A stretch of DNA of 19,214 bases from Planctomycetaceae bacterium (GCA_027000105.1 JALTOP010000196.1:1-19214), one strand, 5' to 3'. Positions 7,139 through 15,683 are shown, counted from the first letter of the stretch. The notes: generated by a model from the sequence alone, not told the origin. Made by a program: numbers and translations.

Positions 7139-9247
7139 TCAACCTTCGTTTTCTGATCGGGCAGCCAGAATTTTTTTCTGCTCGGCATAAGGTACCTGTT
7201 CATAGTGACTCAGTTCCATGCTGAATGTTCCCTGCCCACCTGTAATACCCTGCAAAACACGAGCGTACTTGGTCACTTCAGCCAGTGGCGCACAAGCCCT
7301 GATCACCTGCATTCCGCCGATCGCAGGATCAACCCCAACAACCTGACCTCTGCGACTGTTCAGATCGCCATTGACATCGCCCATATTTTCTTCGGGAACA
7401 GAAATCTCCATTGAAACAATCGGCTCTAAAAGGACTGGTGAGGCCTGTTGGGCAATTTCCTGCAAACAATGACTGGCAGCCAGACGGAATGCCGTTTCGT
7501 TGCTGTCAACAGGATGGTCTTTTCCGAAGAACAACTCGATGCCAATATCCTGCATCGGGTAGCCCCCGAGCACACCATTTGCCAAGCGCTCACGGACACC
7601 TTTTTCTACCGCGGGAATGAATTGGTTCGGGATCGATCCCCCGGAAATGCAGTCGAGAAAGGCGAAGTTTTGCGTTTTGTCGTAGTGGTAAGCGCGAAGG
7701 TGTGAAAAGTTTTCCTTGGTGAAATACTCTTCCGGATCAACGTCTCTGGAGAGAGGGAAAACCCTCATGTGCACTTCAGCAAACTGCCCGGAACCGCCTG
7801 ACTGTTTTTTGTGCCGATAGCTCCCCTCGGCCTTGCCGGTAACTGTTTCACGATAAGGGATTTTCGGCTGATGGGTAATGATTTCAACGTGATCCCGTTC
7901 CTTGAGTCTCTCTTCGATGATGCTTAAGTGCAACTCGCTGAGACCGTGAATGACGATTTCATGTGTTTGCTCATCCCGACTGACAGTAAAGGTGGGATCT
8001 TCATCTTCGATTTTGTGCAAAGCTCCCGAAATTTTCTGTTGATCAGCCCGTGTTTTCGGTTCCACTGCCAAGCCGACCATCGGCGTGGGGAAGTTCATCG
8101 GTGGCAGTTGAATGGCCAGCGAGCCATCGCTGATCGTATCCCCGACTTTCAGGTCATCCACTTTCACCGCCGCAACCAGATCTCCCGGAAAAGCCTGTTC
8201 CACAGGTTGATGCTCGTGCCCCTGCATATCGAACAGTTGATGGATCTTCAGCGACTCTTTGGTTCGTGTATCGTGAAGCTGTTTCTCTTTTTTCAACACT
8301 CCAGAAAAAACACGAATATAACTCAGTTTGGAAACATAGGGATCAACCTGCTGTTTGAAGACCTGCGCAACCAAAGGAGCGTCTTCGGAATAGTCCAATT
8401 CCTGATGCGTTCCGTCCGGCAATGTGATGTACCGTTTCAATGCATCCGGGGGGATGGCGTAATCAGCCAGGCCATCCATAAATTGGCTGACTCCAATATC
8501 TCTCATCACACTGGTACAAAAAATCGGTATCAGCAAGCCCGCCCGCACACCCGCCCGAACGGCTCTATTCAACAGTTCGCCCTCGATTTCCTCGCCATCG
8601 AGGTACTGCATCAACAGTTCTTCGTCCGCTTCAACGGAATCTTCGACGAGTTCCTGATGACACTGTTGAGGTGAACGCAGAACGCCTTCCGGTATTTCAT
8701 CGGGAAGGTGAATGGTGGATACAACATCTTCGAAATCGGAGCCAATTCCAACAGGGACATTCATCAAAACGCAACGCTCTCCAAAGGCCGCCTTGATTTC
8801 TGTCAGGAGCAGATCAAAATCAATATTCTCACACTCACATTTGGTGAGAACGATCATACGAGCCAAACCGAGCTGACCAGCCAGAGCGAACGATTTTCGC
8901 GTATTCGGTTCAATCCCCTTATACGAATCGATTGCCAAAACTGCCGTTTCGACCGCGCTCAGGGCGCTGATCACGTGCCCCATGAATTCGGGATAACCAG
9001 GCGTGTCGATCAGATTGATACGTAGATCGTGATGAGTGAAATGGGACAAGTGGGCCGAGGTACTCAACTTGTGATTCCGCTCCTCGTCATCGACATCCAG
9101 CAAACTCGTTCCCTGATCTACCGAGCCCAGACGATCCGTCACTCCTGCCTTGTATAGCAGCATGTCTGTCAACGAAGTTTTCCCCACATGACCGTGACCG
9201 ATAAGAGCTACATTACGCACAATGGTGTGAGTTGCTACGCTTGCCAT
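7139..9247 (-). CDS. elongation factor G-like translational GTPase (EF-G2 type)
   Basis: At 702 residues it has the full EF-G length and domain order: GTPase domain (about 8-280), domain II (about 300-390), domain III (about 395-470), domain IV (about 475-600; KQSGGSGQFAEV, GGSIPNQFIPAVEKG) and domain V (about 600-690; MEISVPEENMGDVNGDLNSR). The G1 loop is GHGHVGKTS (17-25) and G3 is DTPGY (81-85) instead of DTPGH. G4 reads TKCE (135-138) where EF-G has NKMD, and the switch I segment lacks the RGIT motif. These traits resemble the EF-G2/FusA-like subgroup rather than the housekeeping translocase. EF-G moves tRNA and mRNA on the ribosome; this paralogue's role is unknown. The start is ATG 9247 with GGAG 7 bases upstream. 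It stands alone, away from any rpsL/rpsG/tuf cluster, which also argues against the canonical fusA. Confidence 0.92.
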   Translation of the reverse strand: MASVATHTIVRNVALIGHGHVGKTSLTDMLLYKAGVTDRLGSVDQGTSLLDVDDEERNHKLSTSAHLSHFTHHDLRINLIDTPGYPEFMGHVISALSAVETAVLAIDSYKGIEPNTRKSFALAGQLGLARMIVLTKCECENIDFDLLLTEIKAAFGERCVLMNVPVGIGSDFEDVVSTIHLPDEIPEGVLRSPQQCHQELVEDSVEADEELLMQYLDGEEIEGELLNRAVRAGVRAGLLIPIFCTSVMRDIGVSQFMDGLADYAIPPDALKRYITLPDGTHQELDYSEDAPLVAQVFKQQVDPYVSKLSYIRVFSGVLKKEKQLHDTRTKESLKIHQLFDMQGHEHQPVEQAFPGDLVAAVKVDDLKVGDTISDGSLAIQLPPMNFPTPMVGLAVEPKTRADQQKISGALHKIEDEDPTFTVSRDEQTHEIVIHGLSELHLSIIEERLKERDHVEIITHQPKIPYRETVTGKAEGSYRHKKQSGGSGQFAEVHMRVFPLSRDVDPEEYFTKENFSHLRAYHYDKTQNFAFLDCISGGSIPNQFIPAVEKGVRERLANGVLGGYPMQDIGIELFFGKDHPVDSNETAFRLAASHCLQEIAQQASPVLLEPIVSMEISVPEENMGDVNGDLNSRRGQVVGVDPAIGGMQVIRACAPLAEVTKYARVLQGITGGQGTFSMELSHYEQVPYAEQKKILAARSENEG

Positions 9248-9537
9248 GAGAATTCTCCGTTACAGGGGCCAGAAATGTCGTGAAAAAACAGACGAGAACC
9301 ACTTCGAACGAGTGGGATTTTTTCAACCGGACAACGTCGCTGCATCTCGAGCGAGACGTCAACAATCTCTCCGCTTGATCCGTGCCATCCTGGCATAGAC
9401 CGTAAATGAAGCGAAACAGGAAATGAATCCAGACCTGAAACCGTAACATACCCGATATGATCGAATATCACAGGGGAATTATCAAGCCTGTGCCGACCAA
9501 AAAACGGCACGATGATAAGCTCGTCAATTTTCTCAAA

Positions 9538-9704
9538 TTGAGCATTTGCACAAACTGGGGCGGATATTCAAATGCAAGAGGCAGCATCGCGCAGGACACC
9601 TGCTTCATACACCTGCTTCAGTTGAGACATTAAGCCAACACCGAAGCTCTCAATAGTTTTGCAAAGATAGTTTTGCAAAGAGTGTTCAGCCTGCAAATGC
9701 TCAA
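9538..9704. repeat. 13-bp perfect inverted repeat enclosing 141 bp
   Basis: TTGAGCATTTGCA (9538-9550) and TGCAAATGCTCAA (9692-9704) are exact reverse complements. Thirteen matching bases within a spacer of about 500 bp is unlikely by chance. The enclosed 141 bp has no open frame of note. It could be the end of a tiny non-autonomous element, the closing stem of an RNA, or a pair of regulator sites; the sequence does not decide. Confidence 0.6.
9653..9680. repeat. 14-bp perfect tandem duplication
   Basis: ATAGTTTTGCAAAG occurs twice in a row (9653-9666 and 9667-9680) with no mismatch, which suggests a recent event. It lies inside the 13-bp inverted repeat of this spacer, about 100 bp past the peptidase stop. 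Confidence 0.9.
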
Positions 9705-9743
9705 CTGGCAAAGACGCAAGGATTGGCCCGAGACGAAGGAACC

Positions 9744-9761
9744 TCAAACCGATCGGTTTGA
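9744..9761. promoter_or_regulatory. 18-bp perfect palindrome just past the peptidase stop codon
   Basis: TCAAACCGATCGGTTTGA is fully self-complementary and ends 16 bp beyond the peptidase stop codon. As RNA it could fold into a 7-bp stem with a GAUC tetraloop, a possible transcript end for the minus-strand peptidase gene, though no U-run follows. As DNA it has the form of a dimer operator. Both readings are inferences. Confidence 0.45.
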
Positions 9762-9777
9762 ATTGACAGGGGTAATG

Positions 9778-10959
9778 TTAGCGAAGTGAAATTTCGTGGT
9801 TGCTCAGTCGTTCATATCCATCAGCGGTAACGAGATAGTTGTGCTCGATTCTCATTCCGCCCACTCCTTCGAGATAGGCTCCTGGCTCGATTGTGATGAT
9901 ATCTCCCTGCTCAAGGATATCTTCGCTGTGAGGGACGATGATCGGTGCCTCTGGGTGGGCCAGGCCGATGCCGTGTCCCGCGTGATGCGGAAACAGGGCT
10001 TCTTTTCCGGCTTCCACAAACGGTTTTTGTACTGCGTGATACAAATCCGCTGCGGGAATGCCCGCCTTGATCGCCGCTTCCCCCGAAGCCATAGCCGCCT
10101 GGCAGATGGCGAATAATTCCTCCTGTTCAGAAGTCGGTTCCGTCACAGCCATCGTATTGGTGAAATCGCTGCGGTATCCTGAAATGACCACCGAGTAGTC
10201 GAGGATGAACAGATCCCCGGCCTGCAATCTGTAGTCGGTGGGCAGCCCTCCCGCTTTGTAGTCGGTGGCGTTGGTAGCACGAAAATCTCCATAGACAATT
10301 GCAGGGCACCCAGCCGCCTCGAGAGCTGCATTCTGTATTTCCCGGTAAATTTCGAATTCACTAATGCCTTCGCGAAGAATTTCCCGTAAACGGGCCTGAC
10401 CGGCGTCACACCCTTTCATGCAGCGTTTGGTCAGTTCGATTTCGTCCGGCTGCTTCTGGCGACGCAGCGATCGGAGCAACGTTCCCAGATCGACAGATCG
10501 CATCCCCTGACGGAGATCTTCCACTTCAATGCTTGTCGAGTGTGATTCATGATCCGCTCCCAACACCTCCCAGGCACCAACCGGCAACCATTCCGCTTCT
10601 ACAGCACCAATGCGGCCGTAAAGACGCTCGGAGACTTTTTTCAGTGCCCGCAGCAGAGCGTGATCCCGATTGATGACCGAATGTTTGTGATCGTACCACG
10701 GTTCCACCACTTCCTCATCGATAAACGGTTCGGACGTGGCAGCCCGCAAGGCGAAATTGTCCCCCAAAAGTGTCGCCCCGCGCTCCCGATCCAGAAGAAG
10801 CAGGCCCCGTTCACCGCCGGAAAAACTGAGGGGCTGAACAAGAAAATTGCACAGATACAGAACATGCCTGGGATCTGCGATAAGGAGCCATTCTACATTC
10901 TCAGGTACGCAAGCCCATAACCGTTCACGTCGCTTCAAACAACCTGCCTCTGTCAGCAT
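9778..10959 (-). CDS. M24 family Xaa-Pro aminopeptidase/dipeptidase
   Basis: The 393-residue protein has a creatinase/prolidase-type N-terminal domain (about 1-165) and a pita-bread M24 metallopeptidase domain (about 175-390). The five dimetal ligands are all visible: Asp254 (FILDYS), Asp265 (SDFTNT), His329 (HHAGHGIGLAHPE), Glu358 (TIEPGAYL) and Glu372 (RIEHN). Family members remove an N-terminal residue before proline or split Xaa-Pro dipeptides, using Mn, Co or Zn. Prolidase and aminopeptidase P activities cannot be separated from sequence. No signal peptide is seen, so it is probably cytoplasmic and recycles peptides. I chose ATG 10959, with AGGA 6 bases upstream, over a TTG two codons earlier. 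trxB ends 204 bp upstream on the same strand, so co-transcription is possible. Confidence 0.93.
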   Translation of the reverse strand: MLTEAGCLKRRERLWACVPENVEWLLIADPRHVLYLCNFLVQPLSFSGGERGLLLLDRERGATLLGDNFALRAATSEPFIDEEVVEPWYDHKHSVINRDHALLRALKKVSERLYGRIGAVEAEWLPVGAWEVLGADHESHSTSIEVEDLRQGMRSVDLGTLLRSLRRQKQPDEIELTKRCMKGCDAGQARLREILREGISEFEIYREIQNAALEAAGCPAIVYGDFRATNATDYKAGGLPTDYRLQAGDLFILDYSVVISGYRSDFTNTMAVTEPTSEQEELFAICQAAMASGEAAIKAGIPAADLYHAVQKPFVEAGKEALFPHHAGHGIGLAHPEAPIIVPHSEDILEQGDIITIEPGAYLEGVGGMRIEHNYLVTADGYERLSNHEISLR

Positions 10960-11131
10960 TGTCAATTCCTGTTCATCAATCGGTGTGAATTATTCTGGTA
11001 AGAGTATGAATTTACCGGCAAGCCCCGATCCTCGAAACGTGCCCAATCCGTCCGGAGAGGAGAACGAAACAACCTCCAACAATCCCTGAAGTCATCCGAA
11101 GGGTGATCGCCAGTCTGGATTGTCTGTACAA

Positions 11132-11175
11132 ACCCGCTGGTTAGATCAGTCCCGCTGACCGGGTTAGTCCTGCTG
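11132..11175. repeat. imperfect tandem duplication around the trxB stop codon
   Basis: GTTAGATCAGTCCCGCTG (11140-11157) resembles GTTAGTCCTGCTG (11163-11175): 12 of 13 bases match once a 5-base insertion is allowed. The second copy contains the trxB stop codon (TTA on the plus strand, 11164-11166). Short arms AACCCG (11131-11136) and CGGGTT (11160-11165) could also pair as a weak hairpin. The repeat is old or partial, so confidence is moderate. Confidence 0.4.
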
Positions 11176-12225
11176 TTCGAGCCAGCGTTCCGCATCAAGG
11201 GCCGCCTGACACCCTGAACCGGCTGCAGTGATGGCCTGCTTGTAATAATCGTCGGCGACATCGCCTGCAGCAAAAACTCCTTCAACATTCGTGTTGGTAC
11301 GGAATGGAACCGTCCATTTAATATAACCATTTTCGTGTGTTTCCACCTGACCATCCAGAAACGCGGTATTCGGTGTGTGCCCGATCGCTGCAAAATATCC
11401 GGTGCAGGCGAGCTCTTCGGTTTTATCCTTGTCGATCGTACTGCGAATCCGAACCCCGGTAACGCCCTGTTCATCGTTGCCAAGCACCTCATCGATCACG
11501 GAATTCCACTTGACTTCGATCTTGTCGTTCGCCAGAACCCGTTCGGCCATGATTTTACTGGCACGGAATTCATCACGCCGATGCACAATGTAAACCTTGG
11601 AAGCAAACCGGGTGAGGTATGTCGCTTCTTCCATCGCGCTATCTCCGCCCCCAACAACAACCAGTGGCTGATTACGAAAACGGGGAAGCGCTCCATCACA
11701 GACTGCACAAGCGGAAACGCCATGATTTTTGAAACGGTTCTCTGATTCCAATCCCAGATAGTTGGCTCGGGCACCGGTGGCGATAATGACCGCCCTGGTT
11801 TTTACCTCTTCCCCGGAAAGCGACTTCAAGCAAAAAGGACGAGAGGAAAGATCGCAGGAGACAATATCATCGGTGACGACCCTGGTTCCGAAATTTTTGG
11901 CCTGTTGACGCATCAGTTCCATCAATTCCGGGCCACTGACACCCGCCTTGTGATGCGTCTCGATCAATTCTTTCGCTTTTCTCTCCTCGAAGGCACTACT
12001 GAAATAACCGGAGAGGTCTCCCGCGGGAAATCCGGGGTAATTTTCTACCTCGGTCGTCTGAGCTAATTGCCCCAATGGTAGCAGGCCGTTCGCGTAATTT
12101 TCGTTGTTGATCGCTCCCTCAAACAGAAGCGGTTTCAACTCGGCCCTCGCCGCATAAATTGCGGCTGTCCAACCGGAAGGACCAGAACCAATGATGACGA
12201 CATTTTCAATCTTCTCTCCAGACAT
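11164..12225 (-). CDS. trxB: thioredoxin-disulfide reductase
   Basis: A 353-residue low-molecular-weight thioredoxin reductase, a cytoplasmic flavoenzyme that passes electrons from NADPH through FAD and a redox disulfide to thioredoxin. The FAD motif GSGPSGWTAAIYAARA is at 13-28, the redox pair Cys173-Ala-Val-Cys176 in SACAVCDGALP, the NADPH motif VVGGGDSAMEEA at 190-201 with HRRDEFRAS at 215-223, and the closing FAD motif GVFAAGDVADD at 316-326. It is about 30 residues longer than the E. coli enzyme, mostly because of an Arg/Lys/Glu-rich insertion at about 76-97, before GPELMELM. The start is ATG 12225, with AGGA about 8 bases upstream. No thioredoxin gene is in the window. It may lead a two-gene transcript with the downstream peptidase. 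Confidence 0.96.
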   Translation of the reverse strand: MSGEKIENVVIIGSGPSGWTAAIYAARAELKPLLFEGAINNENYANGLLPLGQLAQTTEVENYPGFPAGDLSGYFSSAFEERKAKELIETHHKAGVSGPELMELMRQQAKNFGTRVVTDDIVSCDLSSRPFCLKSLSGEEVKTRAVIIATGARANYLGLESENRFKNHGVSACAVCDGALPRFRNQPLVVVGGGDSAMEEATYLTRFASKVYIVHRRDEFRASKIMAERVLANDKIEVKWNSVIDEVLGNDEQGVTGVRIRSTIDKDKTEELACTGYFAAIGHTPNTAFLDGQVETHENGYIKWTVPFRTNTNVEGVFAAGDVADDYYKQAITAAGSGCQAALDAERWLEQQD

Positions 12226-12785
12226 CGCTTCATTCCTTGATCTCTAACACCCCTTCAGGACTTGATGACCTTTCAGGGCTTGAATTCAGAGGCTACTTTT
12301 ACGCCCCCGCTCCGCTCACAGGCTCTCCACCTGAAACACCGGCTCTCCTTATTTACATTTGGAGGAAATAGGAGTTGCCCCGGATTCCAAAGGATAATCA
12401 GACACGCCAACCGATCGGAAACCACCGCCGTAAGCATGAGCGGAATCTTTTTTACTCACGAACGATAATGGGTTCAACAGATTCAGGCAACTGTAGGGCG
12501 GAATTATGGACACGAGTGCCAAGAGACCGGATAACGCCGAAAAGAAAGAAGTGCGAACCATTCAACAGCGAAAATCAGGACTGAAAAAAGTCCGCTCGTA
12601 CTCCATTTTTACGAATATCTCCAAGTTGACCTTTTCAAGCTTACGAGAATTTAGGATTATTCGCCCAAGATTATTCGTCCAGACAGCAAAACAGGGCCGT
12701 TTCCATTCCAAATCGGATACGGGCCTGTTTCCCGATGACCTGCCCAATTTATCCAACGCCTATCAATTGAGGAAGCGATTTTCAG
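12226..12785. other. 560-bp divergent spacer between trxB and cysS
   Basis: Promoters for both genes must lie here. Two 13-bp near copies of TTCAGGRCTTGA occur at 12253-12265 and 12271-12283 (period 18, 11 of 13 identical), just upstream of trxB. A bulged hairpin pairs CTCCTTATTT (12345-12354) with AAATAGGAG (12366-12374). TTGACC at 12626-12631 resembles a -35 box for cysS, but its best -10 partner (TAGGAT, 12652) is 20 bp away, so I do not call a promoter. No leader peptide or T-box is evident upstream of cysS. Confidence 0.4.
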
Positions 12786-14309
12786 ATGTCGATCCGTTTT
12801 TACAATTCATTGAGCAAATCAACAGAGGAATTTACGTCTTTGGAACCAGGGGTTGTCCGCATGTATTCATGTGGGCCGACAGTTTACGATTTCGCGCACA
12901 TCGGCAATTTTCGCTCATTCCTGTTTGCCGATCTGATCCGCAGATTTCTGGAAGTCGAAGGGTACGATGTCACTCATGTAATGAATATCACCGATGTCGG
13001 CCATATGACGGAAGATCATCTGGCAGACGGTGGCGGCGAAGACAAAATGGAACTGGCAGCCAAGCGACTGAAGGAGGATAAAAAGTCGGGCAAGGTTCCC
13101 GAAGGTGCCCTGGAGAACCCGGATGATCCGTATCAGGTCGCGCAATACTTCACCGATGCGTTTCTCGAGGATGCCCGCAAGCTCGGCATGAAAATCGCCT
13201 TTGAATATCCCGAACAGATTCCGAAGGCGACAAACCACATCGAGGACATGCAGGAAATGATCGCCGAGTTGCTGAAAAAAGGCCACGCCTATATCGGCAA
13301 CGACAAAGCGGTTTATTACAGCATCGAAAGTTTTCCGGACTACGGCAAACTGAGCGGCAACTCGCTCGATCAATTGCGGGAAGGTTCCGGGGGGCGAATC
13401 GATGAGGAAGATCAATCGAACAAGAAGCATCCTGGCGACTTTCTGCTCTGGAAACCGGATCAGAGCCATCTGATGAAATGGGATTCCCCTTGGGGAACCG
13501 GCTACCCTGGCTGGCATATCGAGTGTTCGGTCATGGCGAGAAAACTTCTGGGGCGGGATGTCATCGATATCCACACGGGAGGGGAAGACCTGATCTTTCC
13601 ACATCATGAATGCGAAATCGCTCAAAGTTGCGGCTGTTCCGGTGAGAAAGAATTTGCCCGTTTCTGGATGCATGCCAGATTCCTGCTTGTCGAGGGCGAA
13701 AAAATGTCCAAAAGCAAGGGGAATTTCTACACGGTTCGTGATGTCCTGAATGGTCGGGTAACCGGGCGGCAGGTTCATCCAGCCGTACTGCGTTACGAAC
13801 TGATCCGTTCCCACTACCGCAGCAACATGAATTTCACCGAGAAAGGTCTACGCGATTCCGCAGGAGCTGTCCGAAAACTGACAGAGTTGAACGCGAAACT
13901 CGAAGAGCAGACCGCAGGCGAAGTCGCAGAAATTGATAACAGCTGCCCGGTCATCGCAGAATTTCTGGATGCTCTTCGTGATGACCTGAATATTTCGGGC
14001 GCGCTGGGTGTTTTATTCAGCTGGATTTCCAGCAATCCGGGCGATCCCCACGAGGCTCTGGCCGCTTTGAGAACGATCAATCGCATTCTGGATGTTGCTC
14101 CAATGGAACATGCCCAGGAACTGAATGCGACAGAAGAGACAAGTGGTTCAGATGAGCTTGATGTGCAAGCCTTGTGTCAGGGAATCGATGATGCTCGCAG
14201 CAACAAGGACTATGCCAAAGCAGATGAATTGCGTCTTCAATTGCAGGAAGCGGGATACGAGGTCCGTAACTCCCCTGAAGGGACAGTGGCAACCAAACAG
14301 TTGGCGTAA
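12786..14309 (+). CDS. cysS: cysteinyl-tRNA synthetase
   Basis: A 507-residue class I aminoacyl-tRNA synthetase that attaches cysteine to tRNA-Cys with ATP in the cytoplasm. The HIGH motif appears as HIGN (38-41) after SCGPTVYDFA, and KMSKS is at 306-310. The catalytic zinc is bound by Cys29, Cys247 (HIECSVM), His273 and Glu277 (FPHHECEIAQS). The C-terminal part has the usual DALRDDLNISGALGVLF helix and a final DARSNKDYAKADELR segment. It is about 45 residues longer than the E. coli protein; one clear insertion lies at about 92-116. The start is ATG 12786, with GAGGAAG about 10 bases upstream. It diverges from trxB, and the amidohydrolase gene follows after 108 bp on the same strand. Confidence 0.97.
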   Translation: MSIRFYNSLSKSTEEFTSLEPGVVRMYSCGPTVYDFAHIGNFRSFLFADLIRRFLEVEGYDVTHVMNITDVGHMTEDHLADGGGEDKMELAAKRLKEDKKSGKVPEGALENPDDPYQVAQYFTDAFLEDARKLGMKIAFEYPEQIPKATNHIEDMQEMIAELLKKGHAYIGNDKAVYYSIESFPDYGKLSGNSLDQLREGSGGRIDEEDQSNKKHPGDFLLWKPDQSHLMKWDSPWGTGYPGWHIECSVMARKLLGRDVIDIHTGGEDLIFPHHECEIAQSCGCSGEKEFARFWMHARFLLVEGEKMSKSKGNFYTVRDVLNGRVTGRQVHPAVLRYELIRSHYRSNMNFTEKGLRDSAGAVRKLTELNAKLEEQTAGEVAEIDNSCPVIAEFLDALRDDLNISGALGVLFSWISSNPGDPHEALAALRTINRILDVAPMEHAQELNATEETSGSDELDVQALCQGIDDARSNKDYAKADELRLQLQEAGYEVRNSPEGTVATKQLA

Positions 14310-14417
14310 ACGTGATTGCAGCGTTCCGAAAACGGTTCGCCCATCGATGAAATCGGGGTTGTGTGCCCCGGATGCCTCCCAACTGAAAACCATTTTCAAC
14401 AGAATTCATTACTCACG

Positions 14418-15683
14418 ATGTCCCACGGTATCCGACCATTCATTTCTGAACTTCCTGTTGTCGATGTGCATGAACATCATCTTCCCGAAGTGTTTTTGAA
14501 TCGGGATGTCGGACTGCTTGATCTATTCCAACAGAGCTATGCAGGCTGGGCCAAAGACCGCCCCTATCCGCTTCCTTCAGAATCCCGCGAGGAAGACCCC
14601 ATGCTCAGTGATACCGGGGAGGCGACCTGGGAACAGATAGCGCAATATGTCGAGCGAAGTGCTTCCAACCATTTTGTACGCAATCTTGTTCGTGGCATCG
14701 ACGAACTGTACGGGCTGGACGGTGTCGGAATCAACCGAGACAACTGGAGGGAAATCGATCGACAGGTTCGCGAACGACATGCCGATCCTGATTACCCCCA
14801 TCGCGTCATGAAACAAGCCGGAGTCCGTCAGGTCATTACTGATTGCTACACTGACCCGCTGCTCGATTGCAAAAGGGAATTGGCACCGAATTATCATTCC
14901 GTGTTGAGGATCAATGCTTATGGTGTCGGGAATCACCCAGCTCGCCGTTGCCACAATGGTAACAGCCCGTTTGAATTTGCCCGGAAACTTGATTCTCCTT
15001 GTGATACTTTCGACGATTTTTGCCAGCTCATGGAAACATCGGTTCGAACGCTGGAAGATCGCAATCAGGTCGCGATTAAAAACGCTCTGGCCTACGACCG
15101 GGACATTCATTTCGATGAACCAGATGAAAAACTGGCTCGTGAAGCCTGGCGGAATGAAAATGCGACCGACGAACAACTAAAAGCATTCGGAGACTTCGTG
15201 GTCGATCGTTTCTGCACGATCGCCGGGGAATTGGACATCCCCATGCAAATGCACCTGGGAACGGCTATCATACGAGGTTCCCATCCGTTGAACGTCGCCG
15301 GCTTGATCGAGCGTCATCCGAATACCCGATTTCTGCTGATGCACCTGGCTTATCCGTGGAGTACCGATCTGCTCGCGATGGCTTTTGTCTATCGGAATAT
15401 CTGGATTGACCTGACCTGGTCTTTTTTACTGAGCCCTACTCATTTCAAGCGAGCGTTGCACGAAGCCATCGAAATACTGCCTGATGAAACCCGCATGATG
15501 CTGGGAGGTGATAACTGGCACGCGGAAGAATCATATGCAACCTTTCAACTGGCCCGTCAACTGATCGCGGAAGTCCTTCAGGAAAAATTGGATGACGGCT
15601 ATTTCTCCTTGCGGGACGCCGAAAGACTCGCCCAGCGGATCTGCTTCCGGAATGCGGAGGAGTTTTTTGGCATCGGTAATTGA
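14418..15683 (+). CDS. amidohydrolase-family metal-dependent hydrolase
   Basis: I read this as a 421-residue member of the amidohydrolase superfamily (Amidohydro_2-like, also reminiscent of uronate isomerase). VDVHEHHLPE carries the metal-binding HxH (His18, His20) at the end of strand 1. Other likely ligands are His279 (MQMHLGTA), His309 (LMHLAYPW) and Asp365 (MLGGDNWH). Lys221 in AIKNALAYDR could be a metal-bridging residue, but I cannot confirm this. The C-terminus (AERLAQRICFRNAEEFFGI) is typical of the group. The substrate is unknown. The frame is open back to a TTG at 14316; I chose ATG 14418 because the similarity-like sequence begins there, although neither start has a Shine-Dalgarno site. 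It is probably read with cysS or alone, and ends 25 bp from asnB, tail to tail. Confidence 0.85.
   Translation: MSHGIRPFISELPVVDVHEHHLPEVFLNRDVGLLDLFQQSYAGWAKDRPYPLPSESREEDPMLSDTGEATWEQIAQYVERSASNHFVRNLVRGIDELYGLDGVGINRDNWREIDRQVRERHADPDYPHRVMKQAGVRQVITDCYTDPLLDCKRELAPNYHSVLRINAYGVGNHPARRCHNGNSPFEFARKLDSPCDTFDDFCQLMETSVRTLEDRNQVAIKNALAYDRDIHFDEPDEKLAREAWRNENATDEQLKAFGDFVVDRFCTIAGELDIPMQMHLGTAIIRGSHPLNVAGLIERHPNTRFLLMHLAYPWSTDLLAMAFVYRNIWIDLTWSFLLSPTHFKRALHEAIEILPDETRMMLGGDNWHAEESYATFQLARQLIAEVLQEKLDDGYFSLRDAERLAQRICFRNAEEFFGIGN

Larger units (their letters stand above)
9248..9777. other. 530-bp spacer upstream of the EF-G-like gene, rich in repeats
   Basis: No gene is supported here. It holds the promoter of the leftward EF-G-like gene and the end of the peptidase transcript. 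Three structures stand out and are listed separately: a 13-bp inverted repeat with arms 154 bp apart (9538-9704), a perfect 14-bp tandem duplication (9653-9680) inside it, and an 18-bp perfect palindrome (9744-9761). Confidence 0.5.

Noticed and set aside
7928..8674. 248-codon plus-strand open frame inside the EF-G-like gene
   Set aside because: It is opposite a certain gene, with an unusual composition and no motifs.
12626..12657. TTGACC with TAGGAT considered as a cysS promoter
   Set aside because: The spacing of 20 bp is too long and the -10 match is poor; without transcript data it is not supported.
12915..13814. 299-codon minus-strand open frame inside cysS
   Set aside because: It is a shadow of a certain gene, with no family motifs in its translation.
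14354..14370. CGGGG/CCCCG hairpin between cysS and the amidohydrolase considered as a terminator
   Set aside because: The stem is only 5 bp, with a 7-base loop and no U-run, so it is too weak to call.
14316..14417. upstream TTG start extending the amidohydrolase by 34 residues
   Set aside because: The extra residues do not look like part of the family and no ribosome-binding site precedes the TTG. The ATG at 14418 is preferred, though it also lacks a clear site.
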